A stretch of DNA of 64,000 nt, taken from contig NZ_FOET01000001.1 in NCBI RefSeq assembly GCF_900110735.1, positions 62,001 through 126,000 of the forward strand, in the 5' to 3' direction. Positions 29,475 to 39,934 of this stretch are shown here, one piece after another (position 1 is the first letter of the stretch; the number at the start of each line of letters is the position of its first letter). The DNA is from Streptomyces radiopugnans (lineage in GTDB: Bacteria > Actinomycetota > Actinomycetes > Streptomycetales > Streptomycetaceae). Below the pieces are notes generated by a model. That model was not told where the DNA came from, did no database searches, and saw only the letters and a list, made by a program, of their open reading frames with translations. The translations under genes and the position numbers were made by a program.

Positions 29475-30230
29475 ATGAAGCTCACCGTCGTCGGCTGCTC
29501 GGGATCGTTCCCGTCCGCGGAATCGGCCTGCTCCAGCTACCTCGTCGAGGCCGACGGCTACCGGCTCCTGCTCGACATGGGCAACGGCGCCCTGGGCGAG
29601 CTGCAACGCCACTGCGGCCTCTACGACCTCGACGCCATCGTCCTCAGCCACCTCCACGCGGACCACTGCATCGACATGTGCGCGTACTTCGTGGCCCGGT
29701 ACTACCGGCACGAGGGAGGACGCTGCGAGGCCATCCCGGTGTACGGCCCCAAGGGCACCGAGCAGCGGCTGACCACGGCCTACGCCGACACCCCGTCCGA
29801 GAGGTCCATGAGCGAGGTCTTCGACTTCCACGACCTCGCCCCCCGGAGCGCCTTCCGGCTCGGACCGCTGACCGTCACCGCCGACCGGGTGCGGCACCCG
29901 GTGGAGACCTACGGCTTCCGCGTCGAGCACGACGGCAGGGCCCTCGTCTACTCCGGCGACACCGGCCCCTGCGACGCCCTGTGCGACCTGGCCCGAGGCG
30001 CCGACCTCTTCCTGTGCGAGGCCTCCTTCACCGACGGCAAGGAGGACATCCCCGAACTCCACCTCAACGGGCGGCAGGCCGGGGAGTGCGCCCGGGACGC
30101 GGGCGCCGGACGACTGGTCCTCACCCACATCCCGCCGTGGACGGACCCCCAGCACAACCTGCGCGACGCACGGGCCGCCTTCGGCGGCCCCGTGGAGATG
30201 GCCCGCCCCGGCGCCGTCTACGAGATCTGA
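29475..30230 (+). CDS. Metallo-beta-lactamase fold hydrolase, Rv1339-like (possible cAMP phosphodiesterase)
   Basis: 251 aa. Metal motif SHLHADHCIDM (HxHxDH), further ligands around RHPVETYGFR and SGDTGPCD, and a C-terminal His in LTHIPPW. The placement between cysM and rph, and the sequence, match Rv1339 of M. tuberculosis, reported as an atypical cAMP phosphodiesterase. The substrate here is inferred from that homologue. ATG 29475 follows CGGAGGTTCC. Confidence 0.85.
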   Translation: MKLTVVGCSGSFPSAESACSSYLVEADGYRLLLDMGNGALGELQRHCGLYDLDAIVLSHLHADHCIDMCAYFVARYYRHEGGRCEAIPVYGPKGTEQRLTTAYADTPSERSMSEVFDFHDLAPRSAFRLGPLTVTADRVRHPVETYGFRVEHDGRALVYSGDTGPCDALCDLARGADLFLCEASFTDGKEDIPELHLNGRQAGECARDAGAGRLVLTHIPPWTDPQHNLRDARAAFGGPVEMARPGAVYEI

Positions 30231-30353
30231 CCGGCCGCCGGCCGGTCCGGCGGTCACGGGCCCGGCCGGCGCGGCACGGGCCGTACGGCGCCCCGGACAC
30301 CGGGACCGGCACGAGGGCCCGGCACAGGATCCGGTACAGGGCCCGGCACAGGG

Positions 30354-31664
<1,311 letters not shown>

Positions 31665-32007
31665 CGGCTTCCTCCCGTGGGGCCGTGCGGTCCGCGCCGC
31701 ACACCGCATCGCAAGCATCACAAGGGCAACAGAGTGCTTAAGTCACCTTGTAACACGAACAAAGGCATCGAAAGCACCCAAGCGGGCAACGAGGCCGACG
31801 GAACGGGGACAGTGCCGGAATGCAGTACCCGGACCGCCCGCGGGTCCGCGCCCCCTTCCCCGCGGGGCCGGGAAGCGGTATGGAGCCGATGAGGCCCCTC
31901 TCGCGAAGTGTGCATAACGTGGGTTAATGTGCCAATCCAGTCCAGACGGGGCACGGACACAGGACGGGCCGAGACGGCCGGCGACAGCCGGCGGGAAGGC
32001 GGAGGAC
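31665..32007. other. Divergent promoter region of the PTS genes
   Basis: 343 bases. It contains AT-richer sequence around 31720-31790 and 31905-31935, probably two promoters. I looked for DasR (dre) sites: the best is around 31940 (GTCTGGAC on the minus strand), about 7 of 12 consensus positions, too weak to call. No gene is supported. Confidence 0.5.
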
Positions 32008-32241
32008 ATGCCCGGCAAAGCGGAGAACATCGTCGCCGGACTCGGCGGCATCGACAACATCGTCGAGATCGAGGGCTGCATCACCCGCCTGCGCACCGAG
32101 GTCGAGGACCCCGCCCTCATCGACGAGGCCGCGCTCAAGGCCGCCGGCGCACACGGCGTAGTGAAGATGGGCTCCGCCATCCAGGTCGTCATCGGCACCG
32201 ACGCCGACCCCATCGCCGCCGAGATCGAGGACATGATGTGA
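32008..32241 (+). CDS. nagF: PTS EIIB component, N-acetylglucosamine specific
   Basis: 77 aa. Cytosolic EIIB domain that passes phosphate from EIIA to the sugar entering through EIIC. The phosphorylatable Cys is in IEGCITRLRTEV, followed by LKAAGAHGVVKMGSAIQVVIG, the typical glucose/GlcNAc EIIB motif. The ATG at 32008 follows GGCGGAGGAC. It closely matches NagF of S. coelicolor in length and sequence as I remember it. Confidence 0.93.
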   Translation: MPGKAENIVAGLGGIDNIVEIEGCITRLRTEVEDPALIDEAALKAAGAHGVVKMGSAIQVVIGTDADPIAAEIEDMM

Positions 32242-32340
32242 CAGGCCCGCCCCGTCCCGCCCCCGGGCGGCCCCCGCGCACCGGGCCACCAGGCCGTTCA
32301 CCCCAACGGCCGCCCCACCCGTGGCACTAGGCTCGCACCC

Positions 32341-33084
32341 ATGTCACGCATCGACGGCCGCACAGCCGAACAACTCCGACCCGTCACCATCGAACGCGGC
32401 TGGAGCAAGCACGCCGAAGGGTCCGTCCTCATCTCCTTCGGCGACACCCGCGTCCTCTGCACCGCCAGCGTCACCGAAGGCGTACCCCGCTGGCGCAAGG
32501 GCAGCGGCGAGGGCTGGATCACCGCCGAGTACGCCATGCTCCCCCGATCCACCAACACCCGCGGCGACCGCGAGTCCGTCCGCGGCAAGATCGGCGGACG
32601 CACCCACGAGATCTCGCGCCTCATCGGTCGCTCCCTGCGCGCCGTGGTGGACCTCAAGGCCCTCGGCGAGAACACCGTCGTCCTCGACTGCGACGTCCTC
32701 CAGGCCGACGGCGGCACCCGCACCGCCGCCGTCACCGGCGCCTACGTCGCCCTCGCCGACGCCCTCACCTGGGCCCGCGGCAGGAAACTCCTCCGCGCCA
32801 AGGCCCAGCCGCTGACCGGCACCGTCTCCGCCGTCAGCGTCGGCATCGTCGACGGCACCCCCCTCCTCGACCTCTGCTACGAGGAGGACGTCCGAGCCGA
32901 GACCGACATGAACGTCGTCTGCACCGGCGACGGCCGCTTCGTCGAAGTCCAGGGCACCGCCGAGGGAGTCCCCTTCGCGCGCACCGAACTCGACGCCCTC
33001 CTCGACCTCGCCGTCGCGGGCTGCGCCCAACTCGACGGCGCCCAGCGGCACGCACTGGACACGGACGCACTGCCTCGGGCCTGA
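32341..33084 (+). CDS. rph: Ribonuclease PH
   Basis: 247 aa, 3'-5' phosphorolytic exoribonuclease trimming tRNA 3' ends. RNase PH signatures: [38 protein letters not shown], and [16 protein letters not shown]. Full length for the family. TAGGCT lies 7 bases before the ATG, so it is probably leaderless. Same order with rdgB as in M. tuberculosis Rv1340-Rv1341. Confidence 0.97.
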   Translation: MSRIDGRTAEQLRPVTIERGWSKHAEGSVLISFGDTRVLCTASVTEGVPRWRKGSGEGWITAEYAMLPRSTNTRGDRESVRGKIGGRTHEISRLIGRSLRAVVDLKALGENTVVLDCDVLQADGGTRTAAVTGAYVALADALTWARGRKLLRAKAQPLTGTVSAVSVGIVDGTPLLDLCYEEDVRAETDMNVVCTGDGRFVEVQGTAEGVPFARTELDALLDLAVAGCAQLDGAQRHALDTDALPRA

Positions 33085-33227
33085 CCTCCGGTCCGCCCCC
33101 GAACTCCGGCCCCGGCCCGGTCCCGGCCTCGTCCCCCGTCCCCGGCTACGGCCCCGGCCCCGCCGCGGCGCCGTCCGGGCCGCCTGGGCCGACCGGGTGA
33201 CGCCCGGTGAGAACACGGACGTGGCGC

Positions 33228-33253
33228 GGAACTTTGCGAGTGCTTTACGCGTC
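33228..33253 (+). promoter_or_regulatory. ECF-sigma-type promoter upstream of the lipoprotein gene
   Basis: GGAAC (33228-33232), 17 bases, CGTC (33250-33253): the pattern of Streptomyces SigE-like envelope-stress promoters, about 60 bases upstream of the lipoprotein start. Confidence 0.55.
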
Positions 33254-33320
33254 CTACAGGACACGGGCCGTACGGGTCGAGCCGTGCGGCCCGTCCAGAC
33301 ATCAGGAGGACCACGACCCC

Positions 33321-33701
33321 ATGCGCAGACGGACCACCCTCGCCGCCGCCCTCGCCCCCGTCGTCCTCGCCCTCCCCCTGGTGGGCTGCAGCACCGTCCA
33401 GAACGCACTGGACTGCGCCAACACCGCCGTCGTCGTCGTGGACAGCGCCAACGCCCTCCAGCAGGCCGTCGCCGACGGCGTCGAGAACCCCGCCGAGGTG
33501 GACCGGTCCCTGGACCGCATCAACGAGAACCTCGACAAGATCATCGAGAACACGGACAACGCCGACATCACCCGGGTCGCCGAGGACATGCAGAAGGCCG
33601 CCGACAACGTCCGCGAATCCGTCGAACAGGGCAGGACCCCGGACGTCGGCCCCCTCGCCGACGCGGCCGACGAACTGACCCAGGTCTGCACCCCCGGCTG
33701 A
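33321..33701 (+). CDS. Putative lipoprotein
   Basis: 126 aa. Signal peptide MRRRTTLAAALAPVVLALP with lipobox LVGC, so it is probably lipid-anchored at Cys23. The mature part is helical with heptad-like repeats (VDRSLDRINENLDKIIENTD) and two further cysteines. No domain is recognised. AGGAGGA precedes the ATG. Possible envelope-stress gene, given its ECF-like promoter. Confidence 0.8.
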   Translation: MRRRTTLAAALAPVVLALPLVGCSTVQNALDCANTAVVVVDSANALQQAVADGVENPAEVDRSLDRINENLDKIIENTDNADITRVAEDMQKAADNVRESVEQGRTPDVGPLADAADELTQVCTPG

Positions 33702-33810
33702 CGGACACCGGGCCGGCGGAGCCCGGGTTCCGGTCCCCGACCCCGGGCGCCGGCACCGGCGTCCGGCCCGCCCGGTGATTCCGGCCGCCGCAACGGGATA
33801 ATCGGTCCCC

Positions 33811-34416
33811 ATGAGCCAGCGCCTGATCCTCGCCACCCGCAACGCCCACAAGGTCCGAGAACTCGAGGCCATCCTCTCCGCCGCCGGACTGGACCTCACC
33901 CTGGTCGGCGCCGACGCCTACCCCGAGGTCCCGGACGTCAAGGAGACCGGCCTCACCTTCGCCGAGAACGCACTCCTCAAGGCCCGCACCCTGGCCAAGG
34001 CCACCGGAGTGCCCGCCGTCGCCGACGACTCCGGCCTGTGCGTCGACGTCATGGGAGGAGCCCCCGGCATCTTCTCCGCACGCTGGGCCGGACGCCACGG
34101 CGACGACAGGGCCAACCTGGACCTGCTCCTCGCCCAGCTCTCCGACATCGACGACCCCCACCGCACCGCGTACTTCGCCTGCGCGGCGGCCCTGGCCCTG
34201 CCCGACGGCACCGAGCGCGTCGTCGAGGGCCGCCTGGCTGGCACCCTCCGCCGCGAACCCGCCGGCGCCGGCGGGTTCGGCTACGACCCGATCCTCCAGC
34301 CCGAGGGCGAGACCCGTACCTGCGCGGAGCTGAGCCCGGAGGAGAAGAACGCCATCAGCCACCGCGGCCAGGCGTTCCGCGCCCTGGCCCCCGTGGTCCG
34401 GGAACTGCTGGGCTGA
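33811..34416 (+). CDS. rdgB: XTP/dITP pyrophosphatase (Ham1/RdgB)
   Basis: 201 aa. House-cleaning enzyme that hydrolyses non-canonical purine nucleoside triphosphates. Motifs: LATRNAHKVRELEAIL at the start, FAENALLKA, ADDSGLCVD, GAPGIFSARWAG, and GFGYDPI with SHRGQAF near the end. GATAAT lies 8 bases before the ATG, consistent with leaderless transcription. Confidence 0.96.
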   Translation: MSQRLILATRNAHKVRELEAILSAAGLDLTLVGADAYPEVPDVKETGLTFAENALLKARTLAKATGVPAVADDSGLCVDVMGGAPGIFSARWAGRHGDDRANLDLLLAQLSDIDDPHRTAYFACAAALALPDGTERVVEGRLAGTLRREPAGAGGFGYDPILQPEGETRTCAELSPEEKNAISHRGQAFRALAPVVRELLG

Positions 34417-34459
34417 GACCGCAGGACAACGGCCCGCGGGGCCGGTCCGCAGAGAACAC

Positions 34460-34490
34460 CGAAGGCCCGGCTCAACGAGCCGGGCCTTCG
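34460..34490. terminator. Bidirectional terminator between rdgB and tRNA-Leu
   Basis: CGAAGGCCCGGCTC pairs fully with 34477-34490; 14-bp stem, AAC loop. Confidence 0.8.
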
Positions 34491-34501
34491 AATCCAAGGT
34501 G

Positions 34502-34588
34502 CGTGCGGCCGGTGGGACTCGAACCCACACGGGGGAAACCCCCACTGGGACCTAAACCCAGCATGACTGCCAGTTCCATCACGGCCGC
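34502..34588 (-). tRNA. tRNA-Leu (anticodon UAG)
   Basis: 87-nt tRNA. Acceptor GCGGCCG pairs with CGGCCGC. Anticodon stem CTGGG/CCCAG encloses loop TTTAGGT, giving anticodon TAG. A class II long variable arm (GTGGGGGTTTCCCCC region) and T-loop GGTTCGAGTCC are present. The 3' discriminator is A; CCA is not encoded. Confidence 0.96.
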
Positions 34589-34636
34589 CGGTCGCCGCCC
34601 ATCGTACCGGTTCGGTCGCTCTCGGAGCGTCGTCGG

Positions 34637-35635
34637 CTACGGTGCTCCTCGCCGGTTCCGGCCACACCATGTGTCTGTGATCGCGTGGCAGTTCGGGCAC
34701 AGATAGCGCAGATTCCCGCGACGGTTGTCGTGCCAGTCCCCGTTGACGTGGTCGATGTGTAGGGTCATCACCGCCTCACGCCACTCGCCGGGGTTGCCGC
34801 AGCCGACGCATCGGTACGGGACGCCGATCTCGTCCAGAGCCCGGCGCAACCGCGCGTGGTTCACACGGGGTGCGCCTCTGGGAAGCACGCGCAGGACTTC
34901 GCCGGCGATCCGCTTCGGCGTCCTCGGGCGGGGTTCGCGTCTGCTTCGCCGCTTGAAGTGAGAGGTGTCCAAGCCCAGCCGTATCACCTGCCGGTGCACC
35001 CGCCGGTGGTTCGCGTCGTTGACCGGAAGCCCCAGGCGGCGCATCACATCGGCATAACTCGTGCTGCTCGGGACGGCGGCGCGGAGTGCCGTCTCGGGGA
35101 CGGTGATGCGCGCGTGGGAGAAGTGCGAGACATCGACGCTCAGTTCGGCGAGCATGCGGCGCAGCGCGGCACGCGACCCGCTGTCGTCGGCGAGGCTCAG
35201 GGAACGCGCCAGGGAGCGGACGCTGGTGGCGGTGGCCGCTGCTTCCCTCACCTCTTCGGGCGCGACCGGGAGGTCGACCCGGGGGCGATTCAGCGCGGGG
35301 AGGTGGCCGGTGTCGATTCCGGCGGCGGCGATACGGCGCCGGATGTGGGAGAGCGTCCCCGTCGCGGGTGTCGCGCCGAGCTTGGTGACGACCTCGCGCA
35401 GCGTGCTCGAACCCGCGACGGCCTCGGCGATCGCCGTGTCGGTGTACTTCCGCCATGGACTCCGCCGCCTGAAGTGGCCCGTGTCGATGCCGTATTCGGC
35501 GACGAGCCGCTGGAGCGTACGGCGCTTCCCCCCACTGACCTCCGCACCCAGCTCGCGCATGAGGTGCGCCCATGTCGAGGAACGGGCGACGGCTTCGGAG
35601 AGCTCCTCCCGTGTGTACGCACGACCGGCGGCCAT
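34637..35635 (-). CDS. HNH endonuclease with four repeated N-terminal helical modules
   Basis: 332 aa. Four consecutive modules of about 50 residues occupy residues 6-225. Each has a helix (EELSEAVARSST, DTAIAEAVAGSST, EEVREAAATATS, ETALRAAVPSSTS), a mid-helix, and an ending of the form GIDTGHF or LDTSHF. They look like helix-turn-helix DNA-binding units. The C-terminal HNH domain has CVGC and CPNC zinc-binding pairs and HIDHVNGDWHDNRRGNL as catalytic core. It lies 48 bases upstream (plus-strand sense) of nothing but tRNA-Leu on the same strand. ATG 35635 follows GGGGGAGGGG. Role unknown. Confidence 0.85.
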   Translation of the reverse strand: MAAGRAYTREELSEAVARSSTWAHLMRELGAEVSGGKRRTLQRLVAEYGIDTGHFRRRSPWRKYTDTAIAEAVAGSSTLREVVTKLGATPATGTLSHIRRRIAAAGIDTGHLPALNRPRVDLPVAPEEVREAAATATSVRSLARSLSLADDSGSRAALRRMLAELSVDVSHFSHARITVPETALRAAVPSSTSYADVMRRLGLPVNDANHRRVHRQVIRLGLDTSHFKRRSRREPRPRTPKRIAGEVLRVLPRGAPRVNHARLRRALDEIGVPYRCVGCGNPGEWREAVMTLHIDHVNGDWHDNRRGNLRYLCPNCHAITDTWCGRNRRGAP

Positions 35636-35773
35636 GGCCCCTCCCCCTGTGAACCGTCCGCGCGTGGTCGTTCGGTCTTCCGTCGCGGACTCGTACTGGT
35701 CAACGAACGGCGCGCGGGGTGGTTACGCCGGTCGGGGGAGGAGCCGGGGCGGGTCCCCGGAGGCCCGGCGGGC

Positions 35774-36241
35774 TCAGAGGGAGAGGTCCCGGATGAGCTT
35801 GGCGACATGGCCGGTGGCCTTGACGTTGTACAGCGCCCGCTCGACCTTCCCCTCCTCGTCGACGATCACCGTGGAGCGGATGACGCCGGTGACGGTCCTG
35901 CCGTAGAGCTTCTTCTCCCCGAAGGCGCCGTAGGCCTCGAGGACCTTCTTCTCCGGATCGCCGACGAGGGTGACCCGGAGGTTCTCCTTCTCGCGGAACT
36001 TCGCGAGCTTCTCCGGCTTGTCGGGGGAGACGCCGATCACCTCGTAGCCCGCGTCGGCGAGGAGGTCGAGGTTGTCGGTGAAGTCGCAGGCCTGCTTGGT
36101 GCAGCCGGGGGTGAGGGCGGCGGGGTAGAAGTAGACGATCACCTTGCGTCCGGCGCGGTCGGCGAGCGAGACGGGGTTGCCGTCGGCGTCGGGCAGGGTG
36201 AAGGCCGGGGCGGTGTCGCCGGGTTGCAGTCGCTCGCTCAT
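35774..36241 (-). CDS. bcp: Thioredoxin-dependent peroxiredoxin (Bcp family)
   Basis: 155 aa. Reduces hydroperoxides. The peroxidatic Cys is in TPGCTKQACDF with a resolving Cys five residues later, the alpha-type Bcp arrangement. FTLPDADGNPVSL and GVSPDKPEKLAKFREK are typical. ATG 36241 follows GAGGAG. Confidence 0.95.
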   Translation of the reverse strand: MSERLQPGDTAPAFTLPDADGNPVSLADRAGRKVIVYFYPAALTPGCTKQACDFTDNLDLLADAGYEVIGVSPDKPEKLAKFREKENLRVTLVGDPEKKVLEAYGAFGEKKLYGRTVTGVIRSTVIVDEEGKVERALYNVKATGHVAKLIRDLSL

Positions 36242-36436
36242 CGGTACTCCTCTGGCGGGGCTCGCGGTCCCGTGGTCGGGGCCGTTATCGGTTCGAAAGC
36301 CTAGCCACGGGGTGTGACGGGGGTGGCGGGGGGCATCGGAGGTGAGGGAACTGCCAGACTGTCCGGTAGCCGGGATCCCGGTACACGGCGGCCCGGGTGG
36401 GGCGGATGAGACGGATGAGACGACGGAGGCAGTGCG

Positions 36437-36757
36437 GTGTCGGAAGCCAGGACCCCCGCGGAGATCGAGGCGGAGATCGTCCGCAGGCGGCAGGAGCTCG
36501 CCGAGACGCTGGACGAGCTGGCGGTGCGGGTGCACCCGAAGACGATCGCCGACGGTGTGAAGGCGCGGGCGGCGTCGGCCGTGGACCGCACCGCGGGCCG
36601 GGCGTACGTCGCGGTGAACCACGCGCTGTCGGATGTGCGGGACCGCTTCACGGACGAGGAGGGCCGCCCGAGGGCGGCGCGGATCGTGCCGGTGGCCCTG
36701 GTGGCGGTGGGGGTGGCCGGGCTGCTGGTGGTGTCGTCCCGGCGCCGCCGCCGCTGA
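36437..36757 (+). CDS. DUF3618 family membrane protein
   Basis: 106 aa. The N-terminal TPAEIEAEIVRRRQELAETLDELA is the DUF3618 signature; a single C-terminal membrane helix (VPVALVAVGVAGLLVV) ends in six arginines or nearly so. Starts at GTG. Function unknown; conserved next to bcp and the GroES-like gene in Streptomyces. Confidence 0.83.
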   Translation: MSEARTPAEIEAEIVRRRQELAETLDELAVRVHPKTIADGVKARAASAVDRTAGRAYVAVNHALSDVRDRFTDEEGRPRAARIVPVALVAVGVAGLLVVSSRRRRR

Positions 36758-36791
36758 GCGGCGTGGACGCGGGCTGAGATACGGTTCTGCC

Positions 36792-37136
36792 GTGAGCTCC
36801 AAGACGTCCCACCACGACAAGCTGCCCATCCGGATGCTGCACGACCGGGTGCTGGTGCGTACCGACATTCCCGAGGGCGAGCGCCGTTCCTCCGGTGGCA
36901 TCGTCATCCCCGCGACGGCCGCGGTCGGCCGCAGGCTGAACTGGGCCGAGGTGGTCGCCGTCGGGCAGAACGTGCGCACGGTGGAGCCGGGCGACCGCGT
37001 GCTGTTCGACCCGGCCGACCGGGCCGAGGTGGAGGTGCGCGGGGTCGCGTACGTGCTGATGCGCGAGCGTGACCTGCACGCGGTGGCGGCCGAGCGGCTG
37101 CAGGGTTCGGAGGACTCCACCGGGCTGTATCTGTAG
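36792..37136 (+). CDS. GroES-like co-chaperone family protein
   Basis: 114 aa. GroES fold: IRMLHDRVLVRTD, GGIVIPATA, WAEVVAVGQNVRTVEPGDRVLFDP. It differs from housekeeping GroES (no linked groEL) and has N- and C-terminal extensions, so it is probably a paralogue. GTG 36792 lies 6 bases after TACGGT, suggesting a leaderless transcript. Confidence 0.85.
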   Translation: MSSKTSHHDKLPIRMLHDRVLVRTDIPEGERRSSGGIVIPATAAVGRRLNWAEVVAVGQNVRTVEPGDRVLFDPADRAEVEVRGVAYVLMRERDLHAVAAERLQGSEDSTGLYL

Positions 37137-37181
37137 AGCCATCTGTAAGCCGCGCCCGGGGCCGGGCGACGGTCGTACGGG

Positions 37182-37210
37182 CGGGCCCCGCGGAAGCGCC
37201 GCGGGGCCCG
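37182..37210. terminator. Bidirectional terminator
   Basis: CGGGCCCCGCGG pairs fully with 37199-37210; loop AAGCG. Lies between the GroES-like gene and the convergent PBP gene. Confidence 0.8.
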
Positions 37211-37262
37211 TCGCGCTGTCCGCTCCGGCCGTCCGTCGCGGACGCCCGGTCCGCGGCCGGTT

Positions 37263-39641
37263 CTACGGCCGGGGGGCGGCGGTGGCGTCGGGGGACTTCT
37301 CCGGCAGGGTGCCGGGGGAGGCGCCGGCCGCCGGGGCCGGTGAGGTCCTGGCGGGGTTCTTGCCGTCCTGTGCTCCCGGGGAGGGCTTCGCCGGTTTCCT
37401 CGCCGGCTCGTCCGCCTTCTTCTCACGGGCTTCCCCGGGCTTTTCGTCCCTGCCGGGTTTCTCGGCGTTCTTCCCGGGGGCGGGTTCGCCGCCCGCGCCG
37501 TCGTCCCCGGTGTCCCGGCCGTCCCCGGTGTTCTCGGCGTCCTCCCGGCCGGAGTCGGTGCCGGAGGCGTCCGGGGTCTCCTCGGAGTCGCCGACCGGGG
37601 TGGGTTCCTCGCCGGGGGAGCCGGAGGGGTCAGGGCTGCCGGAGGGGTCGGGGGAGGCCTTGGGGAGGCGGTTCTTGCCGGGCTTGAGCTTGAAGTCCTC
37701 GACGGGGGTGCCGCGCAGCGCCTCGGCGGTGTAGGCGGTCCAGATGCGGGTGGGGAAGTCGGAGCCGTTGAGGCGGGGCATTCCGGCGGCGCCGTACAGC
37801 GACTTGTGGACGCCGGTCTCGGGGTGCTGGCCCATGAGGGCGACGACGGTGGCCAGGCCGGGGGTGTAGCCGGCGAACCAGGCGGCCTCGTTCTCCTCCG
37901 CCGTGCCGGTCTTGCCGGCGGCGGGGCGGCCCAGGGCCCTGGCGCGACTGCCCGTGCCGGTCTTGACGACCTCGCGCAGTACCGCGGTGGTGGAGTCGGC
38001 GGCCTGGCGGGAGACGGCCTGTTCGGTGTCCGGTTCGGGGACGGTGATGTCCTCGCCGTTGCGGGTGATCTTCTTGACGAGGGTGTGGTCGACGCGTTTG
38101 CCGTGGTTGGCGAGGGTCGCGTAGGCCTGGGCCATGTCGAGGGTGCTGGGGGTGGCGGTGCCCAGGGAGATGGAGGCGTTGGATTCGGCCATGTTGGGGG
38201 TTTCGGGGGAGAGGCCGAGGGCGACGGCGGTCTCCTTGATCCTCTCGGGGCCGACGTCGGCGCCCATCTGCGCGAAGACGGCGTTGACGGACTTGTTCAT
38301 GGCGGTGGTGACGGGGATCGAGCCGTAGCTGACGTTGTCCTGGTTGTGCGGGGCCCACTTGGTGGGGCCGCCGGCGCCGATGACCGTGCGTCCGCTGGAG
38401 CCGTCGTAGGTGGTGTTGGGCCCGATGAGTTCTCCGCCGCGGGTCCTGGCGCGGTGGTGGACGGCGGAGGCGTAGACGATGGGCTTGAAGGTGGAGCCGG
38501 CCTGGTAGTCGCGGCGGGTGGCGTTGTTGACGTACTGCTGGATGTAGTCGACGCCGCCGTACATCGCGACGACCTCGCCGGTGCGGGGTTCGATGGAGGT
38601 GGCGCCCGCGCGGACGTAGGAGTCCTCTTCGCGTTCGTCGCCGAGTTTGGAGAGGAGTTCCTTCTCGACGGCCTTGACCAGGGCGTCCTGTTTCCTGCGG
38701 TCGATGGTGGTGGTGATCCGCAGGCCGCCCTTGGCCAGTTCCTGCTCGTCGAGGACACCGCTCTCGGTGAGGTAGGTGTTGACGGCTTCGACGAGGTAGC
38801 CGCGCTGGCCGGCCAGGGCCGAGGGACGCTTGGGATCGCGGGGTTCGGGGAAGGCCATGGCGTCGCGTTCTCGGGGCTTGAGCCAGCCTTCCTCGACCAT
38901 GCCGTTCAGGACGTACTTCCAGCGGGCGACGGCGCGTTCCCTGTTCTCGGGGTGGGCGGCGACGTCGTAGAGGTTGGGGGAGTTGAGGAGGGCCGCGAGG
39001 TAGGCGCCTTCGGCGGTGGTGAGGTCGGAGGCGTGCTTGTCGTAGTAGGCCTGGGCGGCGGCCTGGATGCCGTAGGAGTTGCGGCCGAAGTAGCTGGTGT
39101 TGAGGTAGCCGGTCAGGATCTCGTCCTTGCTCACCCGGTTGTCGAGTTTGAGGGCGATGAAGAGTTCCTTGGCCTTGCGGGTGAGGGTCTGTTCCTGGTC
39201 GAGGTAGTAGTTCTTGACGTACTGCTGGGTGATGGTGGATCCGGACTGCTTGCCCTCGCCCCGGAGCATGTTCCAGCCCGCGCGGATCATGGCGGTGACG
39301 TCGATGGCCGACTGGTGGTAGAAGTCCCGGTCCTCGGCGGCGAGTACGGCGTGCCGGGTGGATTCGGGGACGTCGCCGAGCCGGATGTTCTGGCGGTTGA
39401 CGTCGCCGTCGCGGGCGAACTGGGTGCCGTCGGAGTAGAGGTAGACGTTGTTCTGGGCGGCCGCCGCGGAGTTGGGGGTGGGGATGTCCACGAGCAGGTA
39501 GCCGGTGATCAGTCCGCCTGACGCCACCACGGCGACCAGGGCACCGGCGCCCAGGATCCTCCGCTTGGCGGGCGACAGGCGCGAGTCGGCGGCCGACTGC
39601 TGCTCCCCGTTGCTGTTGGGCTCCTCGGGTTCCTCGCTCAT
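37263..39641 (-). CDS. Class A penicillin-binding protein (transglycosylase/transpeptidase)
   Basis: 792 aa. Bifunctional peptidoglycan synthase. One N-terminal membrane helix (ILGAGALVAVVASGGLITGYLL). The GT51 transglycosylase has AAEDRDFYHQ (catalytic Glu) and GGSTITQQ-like QSGSTITQQYVKN. The transpeptidase has SxxK in AGSTFKPIVY, SVN as the SxN motif, and KTGTAEE. The last ~165 residues are extracellular, disordered and rich in Pro, Glu, Lys and Gly (PDPSGSPDPSGSPGEEP repeat). ATG 39641 follows AAGGAG. Confidence 0.95.
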   Translation of the reverse strand: MSEEPEEPNSNGEQQSAADSRLSPAKRRILGAGALVAVVASGGLITGYLLVDIPTPNSAAAAQNNVYLYSDGTQFARDGDVNRQNIRLGDVPESTRHAVLAAEDRDFYHQSAIDVTAMIRAGWNMLRGEGKQSGSTITQQYVKNYYLDQEQTLTRKAKELFIALKLDNRVSKDEILTGYLNTSYFGRNSYGIQAAAQAYYDKHASDLTTAEGAYLAALLNSPNLYDVAAHPENRERAVARWKYVLNGMVEEGWLKPRERDAMAFPEPRDPKRPSALAGQRGYLVEAVNTYLTESGVLDEQELAKGGLRITTTIDRRKQDALVKAVEKELLSKLGDEREEDSYVRAGATSIEPRTGEVVAMYGGVDYIQQYVNNATRRDYQAGSTFKPIVYASAVHHRARTRGGELIGPNTTYDGSSGRTVIGAGGPTKWAPHNQDNVSYGSIPVTTAMNKSVNAVFAQMGADVGPERIKETAVALGLSPETPNMAESNASISLGTATPSTLDMAQAYATLANHGKRVDHTLVKKITRNGEDITVPEPDTEQAVSRQAADSTTAVLREVVKTGTGSRARALGRPAAGKTGTAEENEAAWFAGYTPGLATVVALMGQHPETGVHKSLYGAAGMPRLNGSDFPTRIWTAYTAEALRGTPVEDFKLKPGKNRLPKASPDPSGSPDPSGSPGEEPTPVGDSEETPDASGTDSGREDAENTGDGRDTGDDGAGGEPAPGKNAEKPGRDEKPGEAREKKADEPARKPAKPSPGAQDGKNPARTSPAPAAGASPGTLPEKSPDATAAPRP

Positions 39642-39934
39642 GACCGCAGTCTCCTTGTCGGTATGGCTTGCCCGTTCCGTTTTACGGCGAAATGACCCGT
39701 GGAACACTCTGGCACCGTCCGCTCCGGTGAGCGAGGGCAGATCACACCCGCGGCGGTGCGCGGAGTACCGGCGGGGTGCCTACGGGCGTGCCCGGTGGGC
39801 CTTGGGCCCGGGCTCTAGGGGGCGCATGGTGTGCACCCCCTCACGCTCCGCCATCACCCGGGAGGGTGCCGGACGTCCGCCGCCCGGAGGCAGGGCCGGG
39901 GAGCCGGGATCTTGACTCGGGCCGGGGGCCGGGG

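Noticed and set aside
31930..31950. DasR (dre) binding site upstream of nagF
   Set aside because: The best match has only about 7 of 12 consensus bases, and the symmetry is broken.
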